From positions 52,000-115,999 of the forward strand of contig CCKK01000024.1 in NCBI GenBank assembly GCA_001048675.1: a DNA stretch of 64,000 nucleotides. Reading direction: 5' to 3'. How positions within the stretch are numbered: the first letter of the stretch is position 1; every line of letters begins with the position of its first letter. Below, in pieces: positions 28,475-36,813 of the stretch. The DNA is from Vibrio diabolicus. GTDB lineage: Bacteria > Pseudomonadota > Gammaproteobacteria > Enterobacterales > Vibrionaceae. The notes below the pieces were generated by a model. The model was not told where the DNA came from. It saw only the letters and a list, made by a program, of their open reading frames with translations, and did no database searches. A program made the translations under genes and the position numbers.

Positions 28475-28553
28475 AACCTAACCCCGCCAAATTCTTTTTA
28501 ATTTCCGCTTCTAACTTGGCTGATCCCACGGCAGCACTTAGTTTATTCTTCAT
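28461..28553 (-). CDS. 30-codon relic duplicating the HsdM C-terminus
   Basis: ATG at 28553 to TGA at 28461 encodes a peptide whose end, SAKLEAEIKKNLAGLGYEL, almost repeats the HsdM end SAKLETEIKKNLMGLGYEL. The DNA is also similar (28473-28530 versus 29590-29645). The frame overlaps the stop of the DUF1016 gene and the start of hsdS. It probably preserves translational coupling into hsdS and was created when the DUF1016 gene was inserted. Confidence 0.7.
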   Translation of the reverse strand: MKNKLSAAVGSAKLEAEIKKNLAGLGYELD

Positions 28554-29592
28554 CGTTATTACTCTTCTGCTGCTGGGTTAATGCTTGTTGTGCTTGTTGA
28601 CGTTCTCGTTGCAATTCACGCTTTAGTTCTTCTTCGCTGGGTAGATAAGGCAGATATTTAGCAGCAAATAGTTGTTTTTGTTCAGTGAGCACCGAATACT
28701 TCACCACGGCTTCACTTTTCTCACTGCATAACACCAAACCGATAGTCGGGTTATCATCAGCGCCTTTGTATTGGTCATCATATAGACGCACGTAGGTATC
28801 CATCTGCCCAACGTCCTGATGTTTGAGCTTGCCGATTTTCAGATCGACCAGTAAAAAGCACTTAAGCTTAAAGTTGTAAAACACCAAATCGATATAGAAA
28901 TCTTCATCATCAAAACGGATCCGTTGCTGACGTTCAACAAAAGCAAAGCCTTTGCCTAACTCCAATAAAAACTGCTGCAAGTTGGAAATAATGGCTTGTT
29001 CTAAATCGGATTCCTGATAGGTTTTGTCTTGTAGATTGAGGAAATCGAGAATATAGGGGTCGCGCAGATACTCTTTCGCAGTGGTCGCCAAAGGTTGTAT
29101 CTTTTGCTCAGCTTCCTGTTCCACCAGTGATTTATCTTTGCTGGCTAACAGACGTTCGTAATATAGAGTTCCGATTTGACGTTCCAGAGCACGAACACTC
29201 CAGTTTTGTGATACAGCCTCTTGTTGATACCACTCTCGCGCCGTTGGGCTTTCAATCCGAGAAAGCACATTATAGTGCGACCAACTTAATTCGAGAGACA
29301 CTGTCTCTCGTTTTTCAAATGCCAGATAAAAACGGCGCATATTACGCAAGTTTGTTACATCAAATCCCTTGCCGTAATCGCTAGCTAGCAGATCAGAGAG
29401 TTGCTTAAGCTGCGCTTTGCCGTATTCAGCGCGAGTTTGCCCTTGTTGCTCATCTTCCACAATCAGACGCCCAATTTGCCAATAGGCGTGCACCATAGCC
29501 GCATTAACCGTCTGTTTTACCTGACTTCTAGCCTGTTCAATAACCTGCTTGATATCAGAGAGTAAGTTGTGTTCTGTTGGCTCAAAGCTCAT
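28543..29592 (-). CDS. DUF1016/YhcG-type PD-(D/E)XK nuclease, 349 aa
   Basis: An N-terminal winged-helix-like domain (YWQIGRLIVEDEQQGQTRAEYG near residue 30 marks its start in short form) is followed by a nuclease domain: FYIDLVFYNFKLKCFLLVDLKIGKL (read in two overlapping parts) supplies D and the D-x-K active site, then HQDVGQMDTYVRLYD. YhcG-type proteins are often found inside type I restriction loci. It overlaps the end of hsdM by 11 bases and is bounded downstream by a copy of the hsdM tail, showing it is a later insertion. Confidence 0.8.
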   Translation of the reverse strand: MSFEPTEHNLLSDIKQVIEQARSQVKQTVNAAMVHAYWQIGRLIVEDEQQGQTRAEYGKAQLKQLSDLLASDYGKGFDVTNLRNMRRFYLAFEKRETVSLELSWSHYNVLSRIESPTAREWYQQEAVSQNWSVRALERQIGTLYYERLLASKDKSLVEQEAEQKIQPLATTAKEYLRDPYILDFLNLQDKTYQESDLEQAIISNLQQFLLELGKGFAFVERQQRIRFDDEDFYIDLVFYNFKLKCFLLVDLKIGKLKHQDVGQMDTYVRLYDDQYKGADDNPTIGLVLCSEKSEAVVKYSVLTEQKQLFAAKYLPYLPSEEELKRELQRERQQAQQALTQQQKSNNDEE

Positions 29593-31282
29593 AGCCTAAC
29601 CCCATCAAGTTCTTCTTGATTTCCGTTTCTAACTTGGCTGATTCAGCAAATTGTTCACTCAGTTTCTCAGTTAACGTTGTCATCTTCTCGGCAAAAGGAA
29701 TACCGTCATCTTCTTCATCTGCCGCGCCAACATAACGTCCCGGAGTGAGCACAAAATCGTGTTTCTTTATCTCTGCCAAAGTTGCTGATTTACAGAAGCC
29801 TGCTTGGTCTTCATACGCGACGCCGTTAACTTCTTCGCCTGTTTTCCAAGCATGGTAAAGATCGGCAACTTTCTGGATATCATCACGAGTGAAGTCACGA
29901 AGTACACGGTCTTTCATATAACCAAGATTACGCGCATCAATAAATAGCACTTCGCCTTTACGATCTCGTAATTTACGACCTGCTTTATCGGTACGTGCTT
30001 TCTTATTCTTGGTTAAGAACCAGATACAGGCTGGAATTTGCGTATTGGTAAACAATTGCCCCGGCAGTGCCACCATACATTCAACCAAATCGTTCTCAAT
30101 CAATGAAGCACGAATTTCACCTTCGTTATTGGTGCTTGAACTCATCGAACCGTTTGCCAATAGAAGCGCTTGTGATCCTTCAGGCGCAAGGTGGTACAAC
30201 ATATGCTGCATCCACGCAAAGTTAGCATTACCTGAAGGTGGTGTGCCATATACCCAGCGCGGATCGTTATCATCAACACCTGTATTCCACTCTTTCATGT
30301 TGAAAGGCGGGTTAGCCATGATGAAATCGGCACGTAAATCAGGGTGTTGGTCATTGGTGTAGGTACTGGCAGGCTCACCAAATTGACATTCTAGTCCCCG
30401 AATAGCCATATTCATCCCAGCAAGCTGCCAAGTGGTGTAGTTGTATTCCTGACCGTAAATCGAAATTCTTTGCTTTTGCGTAAGCGGGTCAATCTCTTTT
30501 TGGTTAGCGCGACGTTCAATAAATTTCTCTGATTGCACAAAGAAACCGCCAGAACCCATTGCAGGGTCATACACACGACCTTCAAACGGTTCAATCATCT
30601 CAACAATCAGCGAAACGATTGATGCAGGCGTGTAGAACTGACCGCCTTTCTTACCTTCAGCAAGCGCAAACTGGCCTAAGAAGTATTCGTAAATATGACC
30701 AAGAATATCTTTGCTGTTAAGTGACTTATGATTGAATGGAATAGTCGCGATGAGGTTGATCAGCTCATTCAGTTTTGCCTGATCAATTTTTAACGATGCG
30801 TAGTGCTTGTTGAGTACACCTTTTAGCTTCTGGTTGTCGCGCTCAATCCCCTCCAATGCATTATCAATCAGGTGACCAACAGACGTAATTTTCTTCGTCT
30901 TACCATCAATAACCAAATCGGCACCGCCAATGACCATCGGGCCATTGTCTTGCAGGAACTTCCAACGAGATTCAGTAGGCAACCAAAACACGTTTTTCTC
31001 TTTGTAGTAATCACGCTGTTCCAGCTCAATCGCGATTTCTTGTTCAAGTTCTTCTGCCGTGTAACCTTCAGGATCGAGGAAATACTCGTGGTCAGGGTTA
31101 GCAAAGTCCTGTTTTAGTTCTTCTTGGCGCAGCGTGAAGGCGTCAGACACGTATTTAACGAATATTAAGCCAAGCACCGCATGTTTATATTGAGAGGCAT
31201 CGAGTGATGCACGGAGTTTGTCTGCGGCTGTCCAGAGCTTGCTTTCCAGCTCTTTCAGGAATAGTTGTTCTTGTTCGTTCAT
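29582..31282 (-). CDS. hsdM: Type I DNA methyltransferase M subunit
   Basis: A 566-aa N6-adenine methyltransferase: helical HsdM N-terminal domain, SAM-binding DPAMGSGGFF near residue 240, catalytic NPPF (FIMANPPFNMKEW) near 325. With HsdS it forms the modification enzyme, and with HsdR the restriction enzyme. First gene of the operon. The 109-bp space to the divergent recombinase gene holds the likely promoters of both. Confidence 0.95.
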   Translation of the reverse strand: MNEQEQLFLKELESKLWTAADKLRASLDASQYKHAVLGLIFVKYVSDAFTLRQEELKQDFANPDHEYFLDPEGYTAEELEQEIAIELEQRDYYKEKNVFWLPTESRWKFLQDNGPMVIGGADLVIDGKTKKITSVGHLIDNALEGIERDNQKLKGVLNKHYASLKIDQAKLNELINLIATIPFNHKSLNSKDILGHIYEYFLGQFALAEGKKGGQFYTPASIVSLIVEMIEPFEGRVYDPAMGSGGFFVQSEKFIERRANQKEIDPLTQKQRISIYGQEYNYTTWQLAGMNMAIRGLECQFGEPASTYTNDQHPDLRADFIMANPPFNMKEWNTGVDDNDPRWVYGTPPSGNANFAWMQHMLYHLAPEGSQALLLANGSMSSSTNNEGEIRASLIENDLVECMVALPGQLFTNTQIPACIWFLTKNKKARTDKAGRKLRDRKGEVLFIDARNLGYMKDRVLRDFTRDDIQKVADLYHAWKTGEEVNGVAYEDQAGFCKSATLAEIKKHDFVLTPGRYVGAADEEDDGIPFAEKMTTLTEKLSEQFAESAKLETEIKKNLMGLGYEL

Positions 31283-31391
31283 TACGGGTTTCTTGAGTTC
31301 GAAAAATTGGCCTTATGATACCAGTAACTACGCAAATTTCCTTGAGTTCTGCCTTACTTAACAGTGATTTTTATGAAGTTAGGAGCACATT

Positions 31392-31988
31392 ATGGTTGCT
31401 TGGAATAAAGGAAAAAGAGTTGGGCAGAAGAAAGCGTTCAAATTGGAAGACATTTGGCGCATCCGTATTCGGTTGGAGCTTGAGGAACGGTTATTTGAAT
31501 TGGCGCTGTTTAACCTTGCCATCGATAGCAAGCTCAGAGCATGTGACTTACGTAACCTAAAGGTACAAGACGTCAGCCGTAGTGGCTGCGTGATGTCACG
31601 AGCGATTGTGAAGCAACAGAAAACCCATCAAGAAGTGCACTTCGAGATCACGCCTAAGACCCAACAAACCTTATCTCAATGGATTATCCTGAATGGTCTG
31701 ACACCAACCGACTACGTATTCCCAAGTCCACGCCGTGAAGGACAACCAATCTCTTACCATTACTACACGACTATGGTTAACCGATGGGTGGCTGATATCG
31801 GTTTAGATAAAACTCAATACGGCACACATTCGCTACGCCGTACCAAGGCATCTTTGATCTACGCCAAAACCAAGAACTTACGCGCTATTCAGTTACTTCT
31901 TGGTCATGCTAAGTTAGAAAGTACGATTGAATACCTTGGTGTTGAGATTGAGGATGCCCTGAGGATTTCGGAGAGTTGTGAGACGTGA
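31392..31988 (+). CDS. Short tyrosine recombinase (FimB/FimE-sized)
   Basis: At 198 aa it contains only the catalytic domain. Visible active-site residues are R49 (SKLRACDLRNL), K77, H146 and R149 (THSLRRTKA), H172 (LLLGHAKLES) and the nucleophile Y181 (TIEYLG). It lacks the N-terminal core-binding domain of ordinary integrases, as do FimB/FimE. AGGAG lies before the ATG. It sits at the head of the palindromic-repeat array and points into it, and is divergent from hsdM. Possible jobs are mobilising units of the array, inverting a segment, or moving the whole island. Confidence 0.85.
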   Translation: MVAWNKGKRVGQKKAFKLEDIWRIRIRLELEERLFELALFNLAIDSKLRACDLRNLKVQDVSRSGCVMSRAIVKQQKTHQEVHFEITPKTQQTLSQWIILNGLTPTDYVFPSPRREGQPISYHYYTTMVNRWVADIGLDKTQYGTHSLRRTKASLIYAKTKNLRAIQLLLGHAKLESTIEYLGVEIEDALRISESCET

Positions 31989-31997
31989 GGAACCATC

Positions 31998-32171
31998 ATG
32001 CAATGCCCTGAATGTGAAGACCACTTTGATTGGGATTGGGTTGAAGACGAGTGCATTGAGCCAAACGAAGAGTTTGATTGCCCAAGTTGTGAGGTGACAC
32101 TATGTTACACCATTGATGAAGGCACTTATTATGGCGCTCAGCACAAGACCGTTGAGGTTGTTGATAATTGA
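31998..32171 (+). CDS. 57-aa zinc-ribbon-like protein
   Basis: ATG at 31998, 9 bases after the recombinase stop, with GAGGAACC as leader. The product has two Cys pairs, MQCPECEDHF and DCPSCEVTLCY, spaced as in a small zinc ribbon, and is otherwise very acidic. Close spacing suggests co-transcription with the recombinase. It could be a regulator or accessory factor; no family is recognised. Confidence 0.6.
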   Translation: MQCPECEDHFDWDWVEDECIEPNEEFDCPSCEVTLCYTIDEGTYYGAQHKTVEVVDN

Positions 32172-32226
32172 TACAAACAACTAGACTCCAACCCCAACTA
32201 AATAGTCCATTGGAAAGAGAATTTAA

Positions 32227-32964
32227 ATGCAAGAACATCAGCAACAAATCTACGCCCTCAGAAAGCGCATAGTTGCAATCGAAGGGTTTGACCAAGCAGA
32301 TTGGATCACTATTGGAGATGCAACTGATTGCCAACACATAATCGAGAGCCATCCTCGCTTGCTACGAGCACTGAATTTTGGCGACCCTGACTACCCTTCT
32401 GCTGTAGGAGACGTTCTGAAAAGTATGTTTACCTACCATAGAAACTCTCTTGATGATGTAACGAATTTCTTGGACAGAAATTACCCGTTAACAAACAATG
32501 TGTCAGTTTCTACTGCTCCAACAGAGTCAACAAAGTCCATTGTTTTTACTCCAAACATTTTTCAAATACCGGGCAATGAAGTTGAGAGTGACCTCGTGTC
32601 AATAATGATGCCATTTGCAGGTTTTGACGATGTTCACCAAGGTATTGTTAGAGCATGTAAACAGGCGGGTTACCGCTGCCAAAGAGCTGATGACATTTGG
32701 GAGCATTCGACGATACTTCAAGACATCTTTTCTTTGATCTATCGCTCTAAGATTGTCATTGCCGACTTCTCTGGACGTAATCCCAATGTGATGTACGAGG
32801 TTGGAATCGCACACACTTTAGGCAAAATAGTAATACCTATCAGTCAAACGCTAGAGCATATCCCATCAGATCTTCAAGGACACAGAATTCAAACCTATTT
32901 AAAAAATGGGGAAGGAATCGATAAATTAGAAACTGCTTTGGCAGCTAAGTTGAAGAGTATCTAA
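32227..32964 (+). CDS. Protein with TIR-like/nucleotide-cleaving domain, 245 aa
   Basis: The C-terminal half (from about residue 118) has SIMMPFAGFDDVHQGI, a strand-helix QRADDIWEHSTILQDIF, and IADFSGRNPNVMYEVGIAH followed by a K-IVIPIS strand. This is the pattern of TIR-like or nucleoside-deoxyribosyltransferase-like domains, with the Asn-Glu (NVMYE) at the presumed active site. Such domains hydrolyse NAD or nucleotides in anti-phage systems such as CBASS and Pycsar effectors. The N-terminal 110 residues are helical and may sense a trigger. A defence role is inferred. It ends just before array repeat A. Confidence 0.65.
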   Translation: MQEHQQQIYALRKRIVAIEGFDQADWITIGDATDCQHIIESHPRLLRALNFGDPDYPSAVGDVLKSMFTYHRNSLDDVTNFLDRNYPLTNNVSVSTAPTESTKSIVFTPNIFQIPGNEVESDLVSIMMPFAGFDDVHQGIVRACKQAGYRCQRADDIWEHSTILQDIFSLIYRSKIVIADFSGRNPNVMYEVGIAHTLGKIVIPISQTLEHIPSDLQGHRIQTYLKNGEGIDKLETALAAKLKSI

Positions 32965-32974
32965 GCCAAATATT

Positions 32975-33013
32975 CTGAAAAGCGCCGAGTACATCTAAGG
33001 CGCTTTTGTCCCA
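32975..33013 (+). repeat. Array repeat A
   Basis: CTGAAAAGCGCCGAG, 5-base loop, then CTAAGGCGCTTTTGTCCC. This copy has the shortest left arm and could also act as a terminator (AAAAGCGCC/GGCGCTTTT). Confidence 0.75.
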
Positions 33014-33116
33014 GAGCAAGACTGAATGCTAGTGCTCACAAGTGTGTTCACAAGATATAGTTATTTTACTGAACATTATTTGTTCTCCTTAATGCTTGTA
33101 AAAATATACAAATGGT

Positions 33117-33527
33117 TTACTTACCAATTTTCTTTTCTATCGCGTCAAGAAGGTAATCAAACTGTTCAATAGCGACATTTTTCATAGGAACATCTTTTTG
33201 ATCAACGCAAAAATCGACCGTCATTTCAAATGCATTTCCAATAACAAATGATTTCATTTTTTCGTTTTTAAGAACAAATTGTAGAGCATTGTTGCGTTTG
33301 GATAATGGCTCGTGAGCCACAATACGCCCTGCATAATCTGCAATCACGTCTCTGAAAAGATTGAACTGTTCGGCTGTAGACTTCGACTTCTTGTAGTCTT
33401 CATGAGTCGAAACACCAGATAGCGCAGCAAAATCTCTACAGTTAATGTCGGTAGCTTTGGCTGAAGACAAGTTTGGTACGCTTCCTAAAAAGACAAGTAG
33501 GCTTAGACTGTACATTAATTTTATCAT
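33117..33527 (-). CDS. Secreted protein of unknown function, 136 aa
   Basis: ATG preceded by AAAGGAAATAA. A signal peptide (KLMYSLSLLVFLGSVPNLSSA) should be cleaved near residue 24. The mature protein has two cysteines (INCRDF, VDFCVDQ) and is helical, reminiscent of small periplasmic proteins with one disulfide. It is transcribed against the array direction, so the repeat before it (A) cannot be its terminator. No function assigned. Confidence 0.6.
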   Translation of the reverse strand: MIKLMYSLSLLVFLGSVPNLSSAKATDINCRDFAALSGVSTHEDYKKSKSTAEQFNLFRDVIADYAGRIVAHEPLSKRNNALQFVLKNEKMKSFVIGNAFEMTVDFCVDQKDVPMKNVAIEQFDYLLDAIEKKIGK

Positions 33528-33837
33528 TTATTTCCTTTCGGCTTAAAACCATCTAGGTAGAGCGCCCCATTAATTAGTATAGATGGAATGAAAAATGCCT
33601 AGTGTTGGGAATTACTCTTAAGTGCTTGTAACCTTAAATATATAGCTCAAATCGGGACTGTGTATGTACATTGACACTCTAACCCGCCTAAACTAGAAGC
33701 TGATGCTTTAGAAAGTTTGGAGTCTAGGGTTTTCGCTGAGGCTTTAGTAGGTTATAACCGCTCTATTAAAAATCAATGCGCTTTTACCTATCGAGCTTAG
33801 AAAGCTTGGACTCCAACATTAGAATATACAATAAGTT
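33528..33837. other. Gene-free stretch with a second short repeat
   Basis: About 310 bp with no gene. It contains GCTTTAGAAAGTTTGGAGTC (from 33704) and the related GCTTAGAAAGCTTGGACTCC (from 33795); similar sequence recurs near 32182 (CTAGACTCCAACC) and 36671 (TTTAGAAAG, then CTAGACTCC). These may be the other boundary elements of array units. Confidence 0.45.
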
Positions 33838-35037
33838 ATGAACAACTGGCGTACTTGGAAAATAAAATACAAAAAACAAATTGATCATGTTGTAGGGTAT
33901 GAGGAGGCATTTGTTGACAAGATTCTATCTCAAATACCAGAGATTAGCCCCGCAGATGTAGTACCTCAATTTCATTTTATCGATGACAACGGTGGTAACC
34001 GTTATATCGATTTCATGATTGTGAATGAAAGTAAAGGTTACTTCCTGCCAATTGAGCTAGATGGGACATATAAAGATATTAATCATCAACGCTGGAAAGA
34101 TTTTCTTGTTCGTCAAAATTCACTGATAACTAAATTTGGCATGGTGCTTCGTTTTAGCAACAAACAAATGATCTGGGAGTCTTCTGAAGTTGTGGCTAAG
34201 ATTAGACAAACCCTTCACCTTCAATCGACCAATAAGATCACTGAAGAAAGTAAGGTTCGAGAACGAGAACGTTTGATGGAATGGTACGAGAAGAAAATCA
34301 ATGAACTGGAGCGTTCAAGCCATAATCATAAATCGATTGAAGATGAAATTAACCAACTCAGAACATTGGTTGAAGAAATAAGAGCGCCACAACAACAAGC
34401 CCCCACAAAAGAGTTGGTGACCAACCAAAAGGTTTCCGGGTCTAAATCTAGTTTTTGGTTAGGTATAAGTGTTGCGTTATCTACCGTATTAGTTGGAGTT
34501 ATCTTTCTGTGGACAAAATCTGAAGTGCCAGATTTCAATGAATTGAAGCAGCCCATAGATGACCGTGGAGCTGCTATAAGCATTATGAATGCTTCCGGTA
34601 AGTCAATGATAGAAATTGACAACTTAACAAGCTCTAATGGTAATGATGTCAAAACCGATGATAAAAAAAGTATCCATGAATGGGTAGAAGTTAACGTTGA
34701 TGAAGCGGTACCAACTCGGGCGGGGGAGTTACACAAGCAAGGGGCTATTGCAACCAGCCAAGCAAAAAGCTTGGTTGGGACATATCAGGTCGTGTGCGGA
34801 GTTGCCAAAGAGGTTAAAGCCTTTTCTAAAGGGACTTACCTTAATTTTGAATACCCATCCCCGAACACAACGTTTAGGGCTGTTGTTTGGGACTCAGATG
34901 CAGACAATGTGTTAAGATACGGTGAGCAGTTCCAACACTTTTTAAATCAAAGACTCTGTATCTCAGGTGATATCACTTCATTTAATGGCCAGCCTCAGAT
35001 AATCGTAAAATACAATAATCAAATTGAGATATTCTAA
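33838..35037 (+). CDS. Membrane-anchored nuclease-like protein with OB-fold end, 399 aa
   Basis: Residues 40-125 look like a PD-(D/E)XK-type core: YIDFMIV (D58), then GYFLPIELDG (E73, D75) and RQNSLITKFGMVLRF, as in DUF559/Vsr-like enzymes. Residues about 130-185 form a coiled coil, 206-226 one transmembrane helix (FWLGISVALSTVLVGVIFLW), and 318-399 an OB-fold domain with QVVCGVAKEVKAF, TYLNFEYPSPN and QRLCISGDI. The predicted topology puts the nuclease in the cytoplasm and the OB domain in the periplasm. The next gene encodes a secreted protein with the same OB domain. Possibly a DNA-entry barrier; that role is an inference. Confidence 0.65.
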   Translation: MNNWRTWKIKYKKQIDHVVGYEEAFVDKILSQIPEISPADVVPQFHFIDDNGGNRYIDFMIVNESKGYFLPIELDGTYKDINHQRWKDFLVRQNSLITKFGMVLRFSNKQMIWESSEVVAKIRQTLHLQSTNKITEESKVRERERLMEWYEKKINELERSSHNHKSIEDEINQLRTLVEEIRAPQQQAPTKELVTNQKVSGSKSSFWLGISVALSTVLVGVIFLWTKSEVPDFNELKQPIDDRGAAISIMNASGKSMIEIDNLTSSNGNDVKTDDKKSIHEWVEVNVDEAVPTRAGELHKQGAIATSQAKSLVGTYQVVCGVAKEVKAFSKGTYLNFEYPSPNTTFRAVVWDSDADNVLRYGEQFQHFLNQRLCISGDITSFNGQPQIIVKYNNQIEIF

Positions 35038-35038
35038 A

Positions 35039-35413
35039 ATGAAAAACTTAGCATTAGTCGGAACCTTATGTCTTTCTTTAATGGCACTACCAACTCAAGT
35101 CAGGGCCAATGAACAAAGGATTGAATCATACCGTGCCGCTTTTCATGTTGGTGAGACAGTAATGGCTTGTGGAGTCGTGGCCCAAGTGCACAAGGGTAGA
35201 AAGGCGACTTACCTAAATCTAGATAAGCCATACCCGAACCAATCGTTAGCAATTTTAATTTGGGATGATAACCTGAAAGGCTTTGAGAACCGCTTTGGTC
35301 AACTGACTAGATTTAATGAGCAAAAAGTCTGTGTGCGAGGAAAAATCACGGAATACAAAAATAGCTTGCAGATGCAGGTTTCTAATCCTCAATTTCTTCG
35401 TTTAATGAAGTAA
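35039..35413 (+). CDS. Secreted OB-fold protein, 124 aa
   Basis: The ATG at 35039 follows the previous stop by one base. Residues 1-23 are a signal peptide (LALVGTLCLSLMALPTQVRA). The mature part is an OB-fold with VMACGVVAQVHKG, TYLNLDKPYPN and QKVCVRGKITEY, clearly related to the C-terminal domain of the upstream protein (same Cys pair, same TYLN...YPN segment). The two probably interact or bind the same periplasmic nucleic acid or ligand. Confidence 0.7.
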   Translation: MKNLALVGTLCLSLMALPTQVRANEQRIESYRAAFHVGETVMACGVVAQVHKGRKATYLNLDKPYPNQSLAILIWDDNLKGFENRFGQLTRFNEQKVCVRGKITEYKNSLQMQVSNPQFLRLMK

Positions 35414-35500
35414 AATGTAAAAATACACACTCCAGTCAGAATGCCGTTTCAAACTGGCAGCGAATGTTGCCAGTCTCTTTCTACTTGTCGACTAAGTAGA

Positions 35501-35537
35501 TCACAATTCGAGTTTAAAACTAAGGCGCTTTTATCCC
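35501..35537 (+). repeat. Array repeat B
   Basis: The right arm ACTAAGGCGCTTTTATCCCA is well conserved (one change from consensus); the left arm (TCACAATTCGAGTTTA) is degenerate. Confidence 0.7.
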
Positions 35538-35598
35538 AAGAATAGTCGGCGCTCCTTGTTATATTCCTCAAAGAGCACTAACTCAGCAACTGTCTTTA

Positions 35599-35754
35599 TC
35601 AGTAACAAGTAGTGTTACCATAATCGTCCGTATATGACGAGGTACCATCACTGTAAGTAATGTTTCCATAATCGTCGCTATATGCTGACAATCCATTTGA
35701 GCATGATGTATTACCGTAATCATCACTGTAACAGGAAGTCGCATTGACCTGCAT
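35599..35754 (-). pseudogene. Fragment with YSDDYGN repeats, 51 codons
   Basis: Three repeats: CYSDDYGNTSCSNG, AYSDDYGNITYSDG and SYTDDYGNTTCY. A possible ATG is at 35754, but upstream sequence in frame is group II intron-like, so the original N-terminus (perhaps a signal peptide) is missing. It looks like the 3' end of a secreted repeat protein joined to intron debris. Expression is doubtful. Confidence 0.45.
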
Positions 35755-35779
35755 AGACGCTGCTTTCCAACTCTCGTAC

Positions 35780-36056
35780 CTTTTGGTCACAGCGTATTAA
35801 CCACTTCCGCTGTTTCATCGTATAACGCATCTTACATGGATTCACTTTCATTCATCATGCTGACACCCTAGCACTTACCCAAATCGTGGTTTTCAGGAGG
35901 AACATCTTCTCGCGATTCTTTTCCCGTTCAGTGGTTCACTGAACTTCGTTACATTGTCAGGCTCACTGCTTTATTCAGAGCCTTAGGGTCATCTGGTGAT
36001 AAAGATGGTTCACTCATATAGCGGTGAACAGCGCTTCATACGACTTCAGGTCGCAC
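35780..36056 (-). mobile_element. 5' fragment of a group II intron
   Basis: On the minus strand the sequence begins at 36056 with GTGCGACCTGAAGTCG, the GUGYG start of bacterial group II introns, and continues with domain-I-like segments such as TTCACCGCTATATGAGTGAA, GGGAAAAGAATCGCGAGAAG and GGTACGAGAGTTGGAAAGC. No reverse transcriptase or 3' domain V is present, so it is truncated. Its 5' splice junction falls right after TTTTTGTCC of array repeat I. The inner end is approximate. Confidence 0.55.
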
Positions 36057-36098
36057 GGACAAAAACGATTTAGGTGTTGTTCTAAGCCGCTCCGATCA
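36057..36098 (-). repeat. Array repeat I, reverse orientation, interrupted by intron
   Basis: Read on the minus strand: CGGAGCGGCTTAG, 8-base loop, CTAAATCGTTTTTGTCC, after which the group II intron begins. It is the only clear array repeat in the opposite orientation. Confidence 0.6.
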
Positions 36099-36115
36099 GA
36101 TTAGAAAAACTTTCA

Positions 36116-36508
36116 TTAATCATTACAAAAGATCTCACCTGACTCACTAACTGTAGCTCTAGACCAATCAACACACTCTGGGCTGCTTGAATAATATGCG
36201 CTAGTTGTTGTAGGAGCCTCAATTTGCTGGATAGGCCTATTTGATACCGTATACCCCTTCGCTCTCATACACATAGTAAAGAGATTTAGATCGGGAGAAC
36301 TACCCGATGAAGAGTACCCGCTTCCGCTAAAGCTATTTACAGATGCACTAGAATAGCTAGAGTAAGTCATTGATTCTTGAGTGCAAATATAGGCGTCACG
36401 ATCTACTTCTTGTTGAGAGACTCCCATCTTGGCGTAATAGACGTTTGTTGAACATCCTGAAATTGTTACTAGCAAAATAGTTAAGATTATTTTTTTACTT
36501 AAGAACAT
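36116..36508 (-). CDS. Small lipoprotein, 130 aa
   Basis: A lipoprotein signal (LTILLVTISGC) gives a mature N-terminal Cys at residue 19. The mature protein contains YICTQESMTYSSYSSAS and MCMRAKGYTVS, a pattern with paired Cys seen in small outer-membrane lipoproteins, and a Ser/Gly-rich middle. It lies in an array unit on its own, transcribed leftward. Specific function unknown. Confidence 0.65.
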   Translation of the reverse strand: MFLSKKIILTILLVTISGCSTNVYYAKMGVSQQEVDRDAYICTQESMTYSSYSSASVNSFSGSGYSSSGSSPDLNLFTMCMRAKGYTVSNRPIQQIEAPTTTSAYYSSSPECVDWSRATVSESGEIFCND

Positions 36509-36765
36509 ATTTGACTCTTACAACGATTTAATAAATAACTGCCAAATTCTAAAGTAACATACTTACTATAAAAAAGATTAATCACAGTTCAGTTTTTTAA
36601 AGATCAATCAATTGAGAACCAATGAGTTAATTAAAATAAGTTGAGATTGGATTGCATAATGACGCATCATTTTAGAAAGGCTGACTTCTAGACTCCATCG
36701 GATAACTTTGGATAGATCAAACTCGCATTGATTAGATGTAAACAACTTTCAGCACGGAATCACAA
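36509..36765. other. AT-rich gap before repeat C
   Basis: No gene seen. It contains the lipoprotein gene's upstream region and, near 36671, a copy of the TTTAGAAAG...CTAGACTCC element noted at 33.7 kb. Confidence 0.5.
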
Positions 36766-36813
36766 TGGGGCACAAACGTTTTAGGTCAATTATACTAAGG
36801 CGCTTCTGTCCCA
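36766..36813 (+). repeat. Array repeat C
   Basis: 19-base left arm TGGGGCACAAACGTTTTAG, 10-base loop GTCAATTATA, 19-base right arm CTAAGGCGCTTCTGTCCCA; 14 of 19 arm positions pair and others are G-T. Almost identical to repeat F 5 kb away. Confidence 0.85.
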
